This document shows, in pieces, positions 47,903 through 57,368 of a DNA stretch of 64,000 bases; position 1 is the first letter of the stretch; the number at the start of each line of letters is the position of its first letter. The translations under genes were made by a program, and so were the position numbers. The notes under the pieces were generated by a model. It searched no databases. It was given only the letters and a program-made list of their open reading frames with translations, and had not been told where the DNA came from. The stretch comes from Candidatus Thiodiazotropha sp. (ex Myrtea sp. 'scaly one' KF741663) (GTDB lineage Bacteria > Pseudomonadota > Gammaproteobacteria > Chromatiales > Chromatiaceae). The stretch covers positions 248,001 to 312,000 of the forward strand of contig JAHXIQ010000004.1 of NCBI GenBank assembly GCA_025655555.1. Direction: 5' to 3'.

Positions 47903-48349
47903 TTAGTTGTCGATAAAGAACTGCTGACTCAGCTTGGCGGTGTAGAAACGGGTCTCCCCTCTGGGCTGTACCTGCAGTTCAAAATTAAGCGTCTCCTGAT
48001 CGGCAATACGAAATTCGCCAATGTAATAGACGGCATCACCCTCTTCAACCTTGCGCATCGGGATGCTGATCAACTGCCCGCGGATATTCGTGGCTTTTGC
48101 CATGACCACGCCATTGCTTGGCTTCCCAGTTGTGCCCTCTTCGGTCTTTATGATACTGACGTTCAGCAGGCCGCGGTATTTGCTGCGCTGGATGGCGTAT
48201 TGTTTGGCAACTGAAGGGTCGAGGGATGCCGTGGAGATGGCGTTGTGATGAATCGCATAGCCTGGGATGGTAGTACTGTTTTCTGCCCATGCTGGGATGA
48301 CAATCAGTGTCATAAGCAGCAGGAGGAGGATTGTTTTAGTTATCGTCAT
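47903..48349 (-). CDS. DUF4426 secreted protein
   Basis: A 148-residue protein. The start at 48349 has AAAGGAG upstream. The signal peptide is MTITKTILLLLLMTLIVIPA. The mature part begins with the family pattern GYAIHHNAISTASLDPSVAK and QYAIQRSKYRGLLNVSIIK, and is an all-beta periplasmic domain of unknown function. It is transcribed alone, about 100 bases downstream of the dynamin-like gene. Confidence 0.85.
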   Translation of the reverse strand: MTITKTILLLLLMTLIVIPAWAENSTTIPGYAIHHNAISTASLDPSVAKQYAIQRSKYRGLLNVSIIKTEEGTTGKPSNGVVMAKATNIRGQLISIPMRKVEEGDAVYYIGEFRIADQETLNFELQVQPRGETRFYTAKLSQQFFIDN

Positions 48350-48409
48350 ATAGCGCTCCTTTGGATGTCGGTCTTTTTGACCAATCTTGTGCTTGGAGTG
48401 TAGACGATC

Positions 48410-48435
48410 ATCACCCGGCGGTGAAGCCGGGTGAT
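48410..48435 (-). terminator. Hairpin downstream of the dynamin-like gene
   Basis: ATCACCCGGC and GCCGGGTGAT are perfect 10-base complements around GGTGAA, 20 bases beyond the stop of the minus-strand gene. There is no T tail, so termination efficiency is uncertain. Confidence 0.5.
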
Positions 48436-48455
48436 CAGGAGACATTAGTTGCTGT

Positions 48456-50432
48456 TCAAGAGGCGTTCTGCTTGACCAGTTTGGGTTTTGGCCGCTCAGC
48501 CTGGTGTAGTGGGCGGTTATTGTTGATGCGATTGGCCATGTTGCGCAGTGCGGTCAGTTGTCTTGCCAGCTCGGTATACTGTTCTTGCAGCTCAAGGATA
48601 CGGTACTGCAGGGTGTTACGTGATTGACCGATTTTCTGCAGATTATTCAGCCGCTTCTCCATCATCTCCTTGTGGTCCTTGATTTGCATCACAAGGGGCT
48701 CGAGGGTGTTGCTCAGCCAGCCGTCTATCTCGTCGTCGGCATGACTGAATATCTCGCGTGCCCGTTCAACCAGGGCTGAGAAGAAGCGTTTGACCACGAA
48801 GTTCTGTTCCATCATGGCGGTCACAGGGCTATTGCGGAAAACCTCGGCCTCCTGATGCAGTAACTCAAGTTCAACCCGGTATTTGACGATCGAGAACATC
48901 TTCGGCTGCACCACAGCAAAACCATGTTCGTTTTGAAACTTGCGGTAGATGGAACGGATCAGTTTTCTTGTCTGCTCACTTTGGGTAACCACATTAAGCA
49001 TGACACGGCGTATCTCCTCGAAGAGGTTCTTCATGGAGGTCTTCATGCCGCTGGTGGTCCAACTGTTGGTCATCTCCTTTCTGCAACGGTCGATGATGTC
49101 GTTGAGCGATTCCAAATTGAGAGTCTGACTCAGTTGGTCAGCCTGCAGCTTGAGTTGTTTGCGGCTCTGCTGGAAGCTCTCCACATCCCGCAGATACTGG
49201 GCCTGTTCTGTGCGCGTCTTCTCCATCAGATTGGTGATGACATCGTCACTTTTATCGCTCAACTCCTCCAACTCTTCCAATTGGCGCTTGGTGTCGTTGA
49301 GCTTGCCAGACAGTATGCTGCGGCTGTTGTCGAGCATCTGCCCAACATCAGCGCCGACAGTCTCGAGAATAATCTGCTGTTTTATACCGAGGACATCCTG
49401 GCCCAGATAATTTTCAAGGTCGAGCAGTCCGCTCTTCTCCAGCAGTTGGTCATCGGTTTTGATCTTGGCCAACAGACCTTTTTGTGCAGAGACCGGAAAG
49501 ACTGAACGGGATTCAATGCCCAACAGACCGGCAGTGGAGGTTTGTTGATTGTAAATGGCGTCATGTACATCTTCGGTTTCACGCAGATCATCCCACAGGG
49601 TATCGATCTTATTCAGGACCACCATCAGACCTCGTTGCCGTCCGCTTTGGAAGCCCTTGATGTGGTGTTGCCAGATTTCCATATCGCTGCGGGTGACACC
49701 GGTGTCAGCGCCGAGTACGAATAGTACGGCCTGTGCAGCTGGCAGCATGTTTAGCGTCAGCTCGGGCTCAGTACCCAAGGCATTGAGGCCTGGGGTGTCG
49801 AGGATGGTCAGGCCTTTTTTCAGTAAGTGATGCGGGAAGCTGATCAGGGCATGTCGCCACTTGGGGATCTCAATCATCTCCGGCGGCTGTGACTGATGAG
49901 GGTGCAGGTCAGGGCTATAAAGTCCCAGGTGCTTGGCTTCTTCGAGGGTCACACTTTTGGTCTGGATGACTTCGCTCAAGGCCGCCTGCATCTGCTCCAC
50001 AGAGTCAGTTTCCAAGGGGTAGTGAACCCATTGCTTGGTGTCCTTGCGTAATTTTGTCAGGCTGATGTCCTGCAATCGGGTCTCGATCGGCAGAAGCCTC
50101 ACATAGGCCTCGTCCCGTTTGTCGTCGTAGAAGATCTCAGTCGGGCACATGGTTGTGCGCCCTGCATCTGACGGTAGTAGACGACGGCCAAAGTCGGCAA
50201 AAAAGATTCCGTTGATCAGTTCGGTCTTGCCGCGGGAGAATTCTGCGACAAAGGCGATGGTCAGCTTGTCGCTTCTGAGCGCTTCAAGGGTATGTTCAAT
50301 ACGCTGTTGGGTGTCCCCGGAAGACATGTCGTTCTCTTCCAGCCAGGGACCATACTCCTCGATCGTGTTGATGACATCCATCTTCCACTGTTCGTAGGCT
50401 TGCAGCTGTTCTTGAAATCGTACTTTGTCCAT
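48456..50432 (-). CDS. Dynamin-family GTPase
   Basis: A 658-residue large GTPase. G1 is AEFSRGKTELIN (Lys69), G3 is ILDTPGLNALG and G4 is VLNKIDTLWDD, so nucleotide-binding residues are intact. The C-terminal half is long amphipathic coiled coil (about 360-640) with a short hydrophobic region, as in bacterial dynamin-like proteins that bind and remodel membranes. Family roles include membrane repair, vesicle formation and phage tolerance; which applies here is unknown. It stands alone, 116 bases downstream of DUF167. Confidence 0.88.
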   Translation of the reverse strand: MDKVRFQEQLQAYEQWKMDVINTIEEYGPWLEENDMSSGDTQQRIEHTLEALRSDKLTIAFVAEFSRGKTELINGIFFADFGRRLLPSDAGRTTMCPTEIFYDDKRDEAYVRLLPIETRLQDISLTKLRKDTKQWVHYPLETDSVEQMQAALSEVIQTKSVTLEEAKHLGLYSPDLHPHQSQPPEMIEIPKWRHALISFPHHLLKKGLTILDTPGLNALGTEPELTLNMLPAAQAVLFVLGADTGVTRSDMEIWQHHIKGFQSGRQRGLMVVLNKIDTLWDDLRETEDVHDAIYNQQTSTAGLLGIESRSVFPVSAQKGLLAKIKTDDQLLEKSGLLDLENYLGQDVLGIKQQIILETVGADVGQMLDNSRSILSGKLNDTKRQLEELEELSDKSDDVITNLMEKTRTEQAQYLRDVESFQQSRKQLKLQADQLSQTLNLESLNDIIDRCRKEMTNSWTTSGMKTSMKNLFEEIRRVMLNVVTQSEQTRKLIRSIYRKFQNEHGFAVVQPKMFSIVKYRVELELLHQEAEVFRNSPVTAMMEQNFVVKRFFSALVERAREIFSHADDEIDGWLSNTLEPLVMQIKDHKEMMEKRLNNLQKIGQSRNTLQYRILELQEQYTELARQLTALRNMANRINNNRPLHQAERPKPKLVKQNAS

Positions 50433-50525
50433 ACCCTTTTCCCGTGATTCCCCTGACAGAACAGGCCGTTACTCACAACACACAGCCTATTGGCAAATGA
50501 TACGCGAGGCGTGGCCTAATACCAA

Positions 50526-50545
50526 ACCCGGTGAAAAAACCGGGT
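50526..50545 (-). terminator. Terminator of the yggS-proC-yggT-DUF167 operon
   Basis: ACCCGGT (50526-50532) and ACCGGGT (50539-50545) pair around a GAAAAA loop just past the DUF167 stop. On the minus strand the stem is followed by a T-rich TTGGTATT. Confidence 0.55.
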
Positions 50546-50548
50546 CAT

Positions 50549-50833
50549 TCAATCTCCCGGAAATATCGGCAGCTGTGTTGGGGACTTTAGCCGCAGGCAT
50601 TTACTTCGGGAGTGGGGACCGGATTCAAGAATTACCCTTGTACGGGGCAGACCGAAGGTCTTGGCAATGAATTTCAGCAGATGGGTGTTGGCTCTGCCAT
50701 CCACCGGGGGGGCGGTCAGTGTAACCTTATATTCTTTATCGCCATAAGGGCCGACTAGCGCATCTTTACTGGCTTTGGGTTGCACGCGCAGGTGCAAAAT
50801 CAGGTCATCACCCTCCCAGCGGTGCCAGGTCAT
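50549..50833 (-). CDS. yggU: DUF167 (YggU) family protein
   Basis: A 94-residue protein. LHLRVQPKASKDALVGPYGD and the Pro-Pro-Val-Asp-Gly-Arg-Ala-Asn motif are the family's conserved parts. The function is unknown. It overlaps yggT by four bases and is the last gene of the proC operon. Confidence 0.92.
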   Translation of the reverse strand: MTWHRWEGDDLILHLRVQPKASKDALVGPYGDKEYKVTLTAPPVDGRANTHLLKFIAKTFGLPRTRVILESGPHSRSKCLRLKSPTQLPIFPGD

Positions 50834-51423
50834 AGAAAAGGGGTGCTGCCGAACGGGCTGCCAGTGAGTGCCTTAAGGGGGGGCAAAAGGAGCATTTTTA
50901 ATAGTACCAGCCCGATCATCACTAGCATGGGTGAAAGATCAAGGCCTCCCATGGGTGGTAACAGCTTCTGTGCAGGACGCATGACCGGCCCGGTAAGGCT
51001 GTAGAGCAATGCTGTTGCCGGGTTGTAACTGCCAGGATTGATCCAGCTGAGAATCACTTGGATCAAAATGGCAAAAAGGAAGATATTGATCGCCAGTTCC
51101 ACCAACTCCGGTATGGCCCAGACCAGCGGGCCGAGTAGGTTTACGGCATTTCCTGAGATGCTGAGCACCAGCAGGAGTTCGATGGCCTTGAGCAGCCAAG
51201 CGAGGATCACAGAAGCGAGATCAATGCCGCCGAGGCCAGGAATAAACCGGCGCAAGATCTTAAGCGGCGGATTGGTTGCCTTGACCAGAAACTGGGAGAT
51301 GGGGTTGAAAAAATCGGCATGAACAAGCTGTAACAGAAATCTTAACAGCACCGCCAGTATGTAGAGGCCAAACAGGGTCTGTACCAGAAAAATCATTGGA
51401 TTGGCGAGGTAGCTTCCGCTCAT
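50830..51423 (-). CDS. yggT: YggT family membrane protein
   Basis: A 197-residue membrane protein with two YGGT units, each a pair of hydrophobic segments with a loop ending NPISQFLVKATNPPLKILRR and NPATALLYSLTGPVMRPAQK. Family members are linked to osmotic tolerance and division, but the mechanism is not established. The start overlaps the proC stop. Confidence 0.93.
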   Translation of the reverse strand: MSGSYLANPMIFLVQTLFGLYILAVLLRFLLQLVHADFFNPISQFLVKATNPPLKILRRFIPGLGGIDLASVILAWLLKAIELLLVLSISGNAVNLLGPLVWAIPELVELAINIFLFAILIQVILSWINPGSYNPATALLYSLTGPVMRPAQKLLPPMGGLDLSPMLVMIGLVLLKMLLLPPLKALTGSPFGSTPFL

Positions 51424-52253
51424 GGCAATCGGTGTCCCAGCATGTTGGAGAGTTCCTGAGAGCGTGTTTGTGCACCGCGCAAAGCTTTTGCGAACAACTC
51501 TCTGAGCTTGCCCTCTTCCAGAATGTCCAGTGCTCGCTCCGTCGTGCCGCCGGGTGAGGTGACTTTTTCTCGAAGGGTGGCGGGTGAGTCGCTGCTCTCC
51601 ATTGCCATGCGGGATGCGCCCAGTGCGGTCTGGAGAACCAGCAGGCGAGCCGTCTCATTGTCGAGTCCCATCTCAATGGCGGCAGCTTCCATCGCCTCCA
51701 TGATGAGAAAAAAATAGGCTGGCCCACTGCCGGAAACCGCCGTGACCGCATCCATCTGCGTCTCGTCATCCACCCAGCGGGTGAGGCCGACTGCGCGCAG
51801 GATGTTTTCTGCCATATCCCGTTGCTCATCGGTGACGCCGGGACCGGCATGCAGCCCGGTTGCGCCCGATTGGATCATTGCCGGTGTATTGGGCATGCTG
51901 CGAACCAGCGTCACATCACCGCCAAGCCAGTCGCGTAAAATCGTCTCCTGTACGCCCGCTGCGATGGAGATGACCAAAGGCTGGGTTTTCTGCAGGGTCT
52001 CCGCCAAACCCCGGGCTACGCTTTCCAGGACTTGCGGTTTGACGGCCAGGACGATGATGCCTGCATCTTCGATGGCCTTTGCATTATCGGGCTCGGTATG
52101 AATCCCAAACCGGGCTGCCATCAGAGCCAGTTTTTCGCTGTCCAGATCACTGACTGTGATTAATTGGCTGTCGTAGCCATCGGCTATCAGACCGGCGATC
52201 AGGCTGGTGGCCATATTGCCGCCGCCGACGAATGTGAGTTTGCTGCTTGTCAT
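51420..52253 (-). CDS. proC: Pyrroline-5-carboxylate reductase
   Basis: A 277-residue enzyme that makes proline from pyrroline-5-carboxylate with NAD(P)H. The N-terminal dinucleotide fold is LTFVGGGNMATSLIAGL, and VRSMPNTPAMIQSGATGL and AVSGSGPAYFFLIMEAM are conserved; SPGGTTERALDILE forms the C-terminal substrate site. yggS lies 35 bases upstream, a frequent pairing. Confidence 0.96.
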   Translation of the reverse strand: MTSSKLTFVGGGNMATSLIAGLIADGYDSQLITVSDLDSEKLALMAARFGIHTEPDNAKAIEDAGIIVLAVKPQVLESVARGLAETLQKTQPLVISIAAGVQETILRDWLGGDVTLVRSMPNTPAMIQSGATGLHAGPGVTDEQRDMAENILRAVGLTRWVDDETQMDAVTAVSGSGPAYFFLIMEAMEAAAIEMGLDNETARLLVLQTALGASRMAMESSDSPATLREKVTSPGGTTERALDILEEGKLRELFAKALRGAQTRSQELSNMLGHRLP

Positions 52254-52288
52254 CGTTGTCTTTATTTCTATCGATGCTTGGTTTGAAG

Positions 52289-53002
52289 TTAGTGATTATA
52301 CCCACGTGGGCCGAAAATTGCGGTGCCGATTCGAATGATCGTGGCGCCCTCGGTAATGGCGGCCTCCAGATCATTCGACATGCCCATGGATAGGGTCTCA
52401 AGGGGTAGTTGTGGACTGGATAGGCGGTCACGTAAGCTGCGAAGCAGCCGGAAAGGGTGGGCCATATCTGAATCTCCCTCAGCAGGTGCCGGAATCGTCA
52501 TCAATCCGCGTATCTGTAGGTTTGGTAGGGATGCGTAGTCCATCAGAAGTGAGGATAGAGATTCAGGGCTGTGGCCATCCTTGCTGGTTTCTCCACTGGT
52601 ATTGACCTGTAGGCAAATATTGAGTGGGGGCAGGTGTGGCGGACGCTGTTCACTGAGCCGTCTGGCGTGTTTGAGGCTGGCTACACTGTGTATCCAATCA
52701 AAGTGTTCTGCGATGGAGCGGGTTTTGTTGCTCTGAATGCGGCCAATGAAATGCCACTCCAGAGGGAGATCGCGCAGTTGTTTGATTTTTTCCTCCGCTT
52801 CCTGCAGATAATTCTCACCGAACCGGAACTGACCCAACGCTGCCAGTCCACGAATCTCATCTGCGGTTCGGGTTTTACTCACTGCTAACAGATGAGTATT
52901 GGACTTCCGGCCACAGGCTGCCTCGGCCTGTCGGACGCGCTTTAGCAAGGCCTGATAGCGCTGTCCGAGCAGATCATTGGTGGGTATTTCGGGATCGATC
53001 AC
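52289..53002 (-). CDS. yggS: YggS-type PLP homeostasis protein
   Basis: A 237-residue pyridoxal-phosphate-binding protein (COG0325). The PLP lysine lies in HLLAVSKTRTADEI. FGENYLQEAEEKI, WHFIGRIQSNKTR, GLMTIPAP and LSMGMSNDLEAAI are family hallmarks. It buffers PLP and affects amino-acid metabolism. It is the first gene of the operon and is divergent from pilT. Confidence 0.95.
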   Translation of the reverse strand: MIDPEIPTNDLLGQRYQALLKRVRQAEAACGRKSNTHLLAVSKTRTADEIRGLAALGQFRFGENYLQEAEEKIKQLRDLPLEWHFIGRIQSNKTRSIAEHFDWIHSVASLKHARRLSEQRPPHLPPLNICLQVNTSGETSKDGHSPESLSSLLMDYASLPNLQIRGLMTIPAPAEGDSDMAHPFRLLRSLRDRLSSPQLPLETLSMGMSNDLEAAITEGATIIRIGTAIFGPRGYNH

Positions 53003-53214
53003 GTCTGAAATAAAAAAAATTGCCGTTGGAACAGATTTTTTGTTACCTGCCTAGTATATTACTTCCTAGCCATGTAGGGCGCTAACGAGGTCGGCTTAGT
53101 CTGGTTAACTTTGCTATGCCGGCTCAACCTATGGCCGTGTGCCTACTAAACTTATCAGGCATTGGGTCGATATGACTAGAGATAAGTTGCATCAGTTTCA
53201 TCATGGGGGAATGA

Positions 53215-54249
53215 ATGGATATCGCTGAATTACTTGCTTTCAGTGTGAAGCACAATGCCTCGGACCTGCATCTCTCGGCAGGATTGCCGCCGATGATCCG
53301 TGTGGATGGTGACATCCGTCGAATCAATGTGCCGGCATTGGAACATAAAGTGGTGCATGCCCTGGTGTATGACATCATGAACGATAAACAGCGCAAGGAC
53401 TTTGAGGAATTTCTCGAGACAGATTTCTCCTTCGAGATTCCTGGCCTGGCACGTTTTCGTGTTAATGCCTTCAATCAGGCTCGCGGCGCATCGGCGGTAT
53501 TTCGTACCATCCCTTCCAAAGTGTTGACCCTGGAGGACCTTGGTTGTCCTCAGACCTTCAGGGATATCGTGGATGTTCCCCGTGGCCTGGTACTGGTGAC
53601 TGGGCCAACTGGTTCGGGTAAGTCGACCACCCTGGCTGCCATGATGGATTACAAGAATGACAACGACTACTCACATATCCTCACCATTGAGGATCCCATC
53701 GAGTTCGTACACGCCAGTAAGAAATGTTTGATCAACCAGCGCGAGGTACACCGAGACACCCTGGGATTCGCCGAGGCGTTGCGTTCCGCCTTGCGTGAGG
53801 ATCCGGACATCATCCTGGTGGGTGAGTTGCGTGACCTGGAGACCATCCGTCTGGCATTGACTGCGGCGGAAACCGGACATCTGGTTTTCGGTACGCTACA
53901 TACCAGTTCTGCGGCGAAGACCATCGACCGAATTATCGATGTATTTCCCGCTGGTGAGAAATCGATGGTACGTTCCATGTTGTCAGAGTCTCTGCGGTCG
54001 GTTATCGCGCAGACACTGCTGAAGAAGATCGGTGGTGGTCGAATCGCTGCCTGGGAGATCATGGTAGGTACGCCGGCTATCCGTAATCTGATCAGGGAAG
54101 ATAAGGTGGCGCAGATGTATTCCGCCATCCAGACAGGTCAGGCTCACGGTATGCAGACGATGGATCAGGCGCTAAAAGAACTCGTACAGAAAGGCATTGT
54201 CAGCCGTCTGGACGCCAAGGCAAAGGCGCAGAACAAAGAGCAGATGTAG
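53215..54249 (+). CDS. pilT: Type IV pilus retraction ATPase PilT
   Basis: A 344-residue hexameric ATPase that depolymerises the pilus at the inner membrane. The start has GGGGGA upstream. Walker A is GPTGSGKST (about residue 130). The Asp box, Walker B (EDPDIILVGELRD) and the His box (AETGHLVFGTLHTSSAAKT) are intact. The AIRNLIREDKVAQM motif, needed for retraction in PilT, is present. Confidence 0.97.
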   Translation: MDIAELLAFSVKHNASDLHLSAGLPPMIRVDGDIRRINVPALEHKVVHALVYDIMNDKQRKDFEEFLETDFSFEIPGLARFRVNAFNQARGASAVFRTIPSKVLTLEDLGCPQTFRDIVDVPRGLVLVTGPTGSGKSTTLAAMMDYKNDNDYSHILTIEDPIEFVHASKKCLINQREVHRDTLGFAEALRSALREDPDIILVGELRDLETIRLALTAAETGHLVFGTLHTSSAAKTIDRIIDVFPAGEKSMVRSMLSESLRSVIAQTLLKKIGGGRIAAWEIMVGTPAIRNLIREDKVAQMYSAIQTGQAHGMQTMDQALKELVQKGIVSRLDAKAKAQNKEQM

Positions 54250-54310
54250 CGAATCTGTACGGTGAGCAGGATATCTACGAAAGATAAAGAATGACGAAGA
54301 GGATTTAACT

Positions 54311-55432
54311 ATGGAACTGGGTCCGCTGCTGTCCATGATGGTCAAGAACAAAGCGTCCGATCTCTTCATTACGGCCGGTCGTGAGCCGTCCATGAAGGTG
54401 GACGGTAAGATACACCCGGTCAACAAAACGGTGTTTACGGCCAAGCAGACGAAGTCGTTGGCTTATAGCATCATGACAGATACCCAGCAGCGGGAATTTG
54501 ATGAGACCAAAGAGTGTAACTTCGCCATCAGCGCCAAGGGTATCGGTCGATTTCGTGTCAGCGCTTTTATCCAGCGCGATGCGGTGGGTATGGTTCTGCG
54601 ACGTATAGAGAATCGCATACCCACCCTCGAATCACTCTTTCTGCCCCCAATTTTGCAGGATCTCTCCATGACCAAGCGCGGTTTGGTCATTTTTGTGGGT
54701 GCTACAGGCACCGGTAAATCAACCTCCCTGGCGTCCATGATTGGCTATCGCAATACCCGGGGTGATGGCCACATTATCAGTATTGAAGATCCCATTGAGT
54801 ACATTCACGATCACAACAGCTGTATCATTACCCAGCGTGAGGTGGGTATAGATACCGACTCTTATGAAGTGGCGCTGAAGAATACACTGCGGCAGGCACC
54901 GGATGTGATCCTGATCGGTGAGATCCGAACCCGCCAAACCATGGAGCACGCCATTTCGTTTGCCGAGACGGGGCATCTCTGTCTCTCGACCCTGCACGCG
55001 AACAATGCCAACCAGGCACTGGATCGCATCATTCACTTCTTTCCCGAAGATGCCAGGGATCAGATTTTTATGGATCTTTCACTCAATCTGAAAGCGATCG
55101 TCGCCCAACAGCTGATACCTAAGGCAGATGGGACAGGTCGCCGTGCCGCAATCGAAGTCATGCTGAACACGCCGTTGGCGGCAGAGTTGATCAGAAAAGG
55201 CGAGATCCACAAACTGAAAGAGTTGATGAAGCGTTCAACGGAACACGGCATGATCACCTTCGATCAGCACCTCTATCAGCTCTATGAAGAAGGGGTCATC
55301 AGCTATGAGAATGCACTGGCCTATGCTGATTCAACCAATGATGTCCGCTTGATGATCAAGCTGGGTGCCAGTCGCGCCAAGGATGCCCTGGTGGATGGTC
55401 TCGATGGGATTACGCTGATGGACGGTAAATAA
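54311..55432 (+). CDS. pilU: PilT-like ATPase PilU
   Basis: A 373-residue paralogue of PilT and helper of pilus retraction. Walker A is GATGTGKSTS, Walker B contains PDVILIGEIRT, and the His box is SFAETGHLCLSTLHANNAN. The C-terminal LIRKGEIHKLKELM replaces the PilT motif, and a longer tail with KDALVDGLDGITLMDG is typical of PilU. It follows pilT by 61 bases. Confidence 0.95.
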   Translation: MELGPLLSMMVKNKASDLFITAGREPSMKVDGKIHPVNKTVFTAKQTKSLAYSIMTDTQQREFDETKECNFAISAKGIGRFRVSAFIQRDAVGMVLRRIENRIPTLESLFLPPILQDLSMTKRGLVIFVGATGTGKSTSLASMIGYRNTRGDGHIISIEDPIEYIHDHNSCIITQREVGIDTDSYEVALKNTLRQAPDVILIGEIRTRQTMEHAISFAETGHLCLSTLHANNANQALDRIIHFFPEDARDQIFMDLSLNLKAIVAQQLIPKADGTGRRAAIEVMLNTPLAAELIRKGEIHKLKELMKRSTEHGMITFDQHLYQLYEEGVISYENALAYADSTNDVRLMIKLGASRAKDALVDGLDGITLMDGK

Positions 55433-55433
55433 A

Positions 55434-55453
55434 GCGGGGTACCAGAACCCCGC
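55434..55453 (+). terminator. Hairpin after pilU
   Basis: GCGGGGT and ACCCCGC pair around ACCAGA directly after the pilU stop. No T run follows at once. A second weak stem near 55472-55505 ends in CTTTTTC, so termination may occur there. Confidence 0.4.
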
Positions 55454-55532
55454 CAATAGAGACCGAGTTAGCAGGCGCTCCTGATCACTGCCAGAAGCGC
55501 GCTTTTTCTCGATTCACTGTCAGTTAGACTGG

Positions 55533-55994
55533 TTATCCACCCAAATACTTCTGCGCCATCTGGTACTGCTTTTCCGCCTCATTGGCGACGCCGCCCTCAT
55601 CATTGAGGATCATTTCGCAGTTTTTTGCCATGCGGGCCTGCATGGCTGCTTTCCAGGCATTGTTTCCTTTTACACCTGTTTGATCTTCAGGTGCGAGGCT
55701 CGCAGCGGCTGCTGCGGCAACGAAATGTTCTGCCTGGGCCGCCCAGTCCGCATCACTGCCACAAGCCGTGTAGCTCTGTGTTGCGAAGGCTTTGACCGAT
55801 TTATACGATTCTTCCAAAGCCTGGGGAGTCGTACCTGCATCGGCCGCCGCTTCCAGCGCTCTTCCTATTCTTGGATCATTACTGAGGTGGCCGACACTGG
55901 CAACGAATAGGCCGCCCAGCTCCCTTTGTTGTGAGAGTGTGAGCGTGTTCAGTGCTTCCCGCAGTCCTTGGTCGTTCGTAATTTGTGCGGTCAT
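55533..55994 (-). CDS. Hypothetical alanine-rich helical protein
   Basis: A 153-residue protein starting at 55994, where GGGAGG lies upstream. It has no signal peptide or membrane segment. It is Ala-rich and helical (ALEAAADAGTTPQALEESYK, EHFVAAAAAASLAPED), with two cysteines. I do not recognise the family. It converges on pilU, and nothing in the sequence links it to pili. Confidence 0.6.
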   Translation of the reverse strand: MTAQITNDQGLREALNTLTLSQQRELGGLFVASVGHLSNDPRIGRALEAAADAGTTPQALEESYKSVKAFATQSYTACGSDADWAAQAEHFVAAAAAASLAPEDQTGVKGNNAWKAAMQARMAKNCEMILNDEGGVANEAEKQYQMAQKYLGG

Positions 55995-56131
55995 AGAGGA
56001 TTCCTCCCGGCCTGCCTTCACAGGATTTTCGTGGACTTATGTGTTTGTAAATCATAAACCGCCTTTGTGCCGAGGCTATGATGTAGGTCAGTTATTCAGA
56101 AGATTCTAATGTTTGGGGGGATTGAGTGTCC

Positions 56132-56704
56132 TTACTCCGTATATTGACTCAGAAGGGTGATAATCTCTGCATGCTTCATCTCTTTTGCCCAGTCGAGTGC
56201 GCTTTTGCCATCAAAGTCCTGAGCTGTGGCATCAGCCTGGGCGCTGATCAGTTGTCTGATTGTAGCGGTATGACCGAGTTTCGCAGACCAGATCATTGCA
56301 GTGAAGCCGCCGGTTTGTTCAACCAGATCAGGGCTGGCGCCTGCGTTGATGAGCAGATCGATGATCTCAGCATGGTTATTAGAGGCGGCTAACATGAGCG
56401 CTGAGTAGCCACCCTTGTCCACCAGATTGACGTCAGCATTGGCTTGGATCAGTTGAAGAACTGCTTGTGTATGGCCGTTGAGTGCTGCCTTCATCAAAGG
56501 TGTCCAGAGACAAGCGTCTCTGATATCAACAGCTGAATTTTCTGCGGTCAGCCGCTGAATCGTTGGTAGATCACCGTTTTCGGCCGCTGTCAGTAGGGGA
56601 GGGTCTTGTTGGTCAGCTGTTTCCGGTTCTGCTGTGCACGCGGCTAGGGTGAGAAAAAGGGAGAGAAACAGCCAGACGCTGTGATGAAATACACAGGAGT
56701 TCAT
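56132..56704 (-). CDS. Ankyrin-repeat lipoprotein
   Basis: A 190-residue protein. The signal peptide ends in the lipobox LAAC, so it is probably a periplasmic lipoprotein. Four ankyrin repeats follow, for example DACLWTPLMKAALNGHTQAV, GGYSALMLAASNNHAEIIDL and GGFTAMIWSAKLGHTATIRQ. Such repeats bind proteins; the partner is unknown. Confidence 0.85.
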   Translation of the reverse strand: MNSCVFHHSVWLFLSLFLTLAACTAEPETADQQDPPLLTAAENGDLPTIQRLTAENSAVDIRDACLWTPLMKAALNGHTQAVLQLIQANADVNLVDKGGYSALMLAASNNHAEIIDLLINAGASPDLVEQTGGFTAMIWSAKLGHTATIRQLISAQADATAQDFDGKSALDWAKEMKHAEIITLLSQYTE

Positions 56705-56783
56705 AATGATCGAGACTTTTGAGAGGAGGGGGTATTGTCAAAAGTCTGATCCGGCGCAGCAATGCGCATTCTCAATCGTGGAG

Positions 56784-57125
56784 TTATTTGTCAGGGCTTT
56801 TTCTGGGGCCTGGGAAGTGATGAGGGAAAGGCGTGATGTTTGAGTCTCCATCAATCTCTATGATCTTGCCCGGACCATGCTCGTTCTTTTCCACCTCGTC
56901 GATACGAATGACGGAATGAATCGGGATACGTGTGCGATGGACACCGGAGAACTCCTCTTTAAGCTTTTCCGCAGAGGGATCTACTAACAGTGACCCGCTC
57001 TCCTGGAAGATCAGATCTTCGACCTCCACAAAGCCATAGAGCTCACCTTGTCGCACCATACGGGCGAAGATCTCATAGACCTTCCCCTGGTTGAGAAACA
57101 CGATCTTGAAAATACGCATAGGCAA
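56784..57125 (-). CDS. DUF1820 family protein
   Basis: A 113-residue cytoplasmic protein. RIFKIVFLNQGKVYEIFARM, YGFVEVEDLIF and HRTRIPIHSVIRIDEVEK are family stretches. It is conserved in gammaproteobacteria and uncharacterised. The ATG two codons downstream is an equally good start. Confidence 0.85.
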   Translation of the reverse strand: MPMRIFKIVFLNQGKVYEIFARMVRQGELYGFVEVEDLIFQESGSLLVDPSAEKLKEEFSGVHRTRIPIHSVIRIDEVEKNEHGPGKIIEIDGDSNITPFPHHFPGPRKSPDK

Positions 57126-57244
57126 ACCGGTTTTGACGTTTGGTTAATCAGATTAATGATGAACCTGATGGAACTCCCGTTCCGGGCTCCCTCTATTCTC
57201 ACAGTCACAATATCATTTGAGTTGTGGCCGTGAGGCAGAAAAAA

Positions 57245-57320
<76 letters not shown>

Positions 57321-57368
57321 TGGAAGGCGGCAATTATAGTCGCCTAGTTGATGTTGGGTCTAGCCGGT

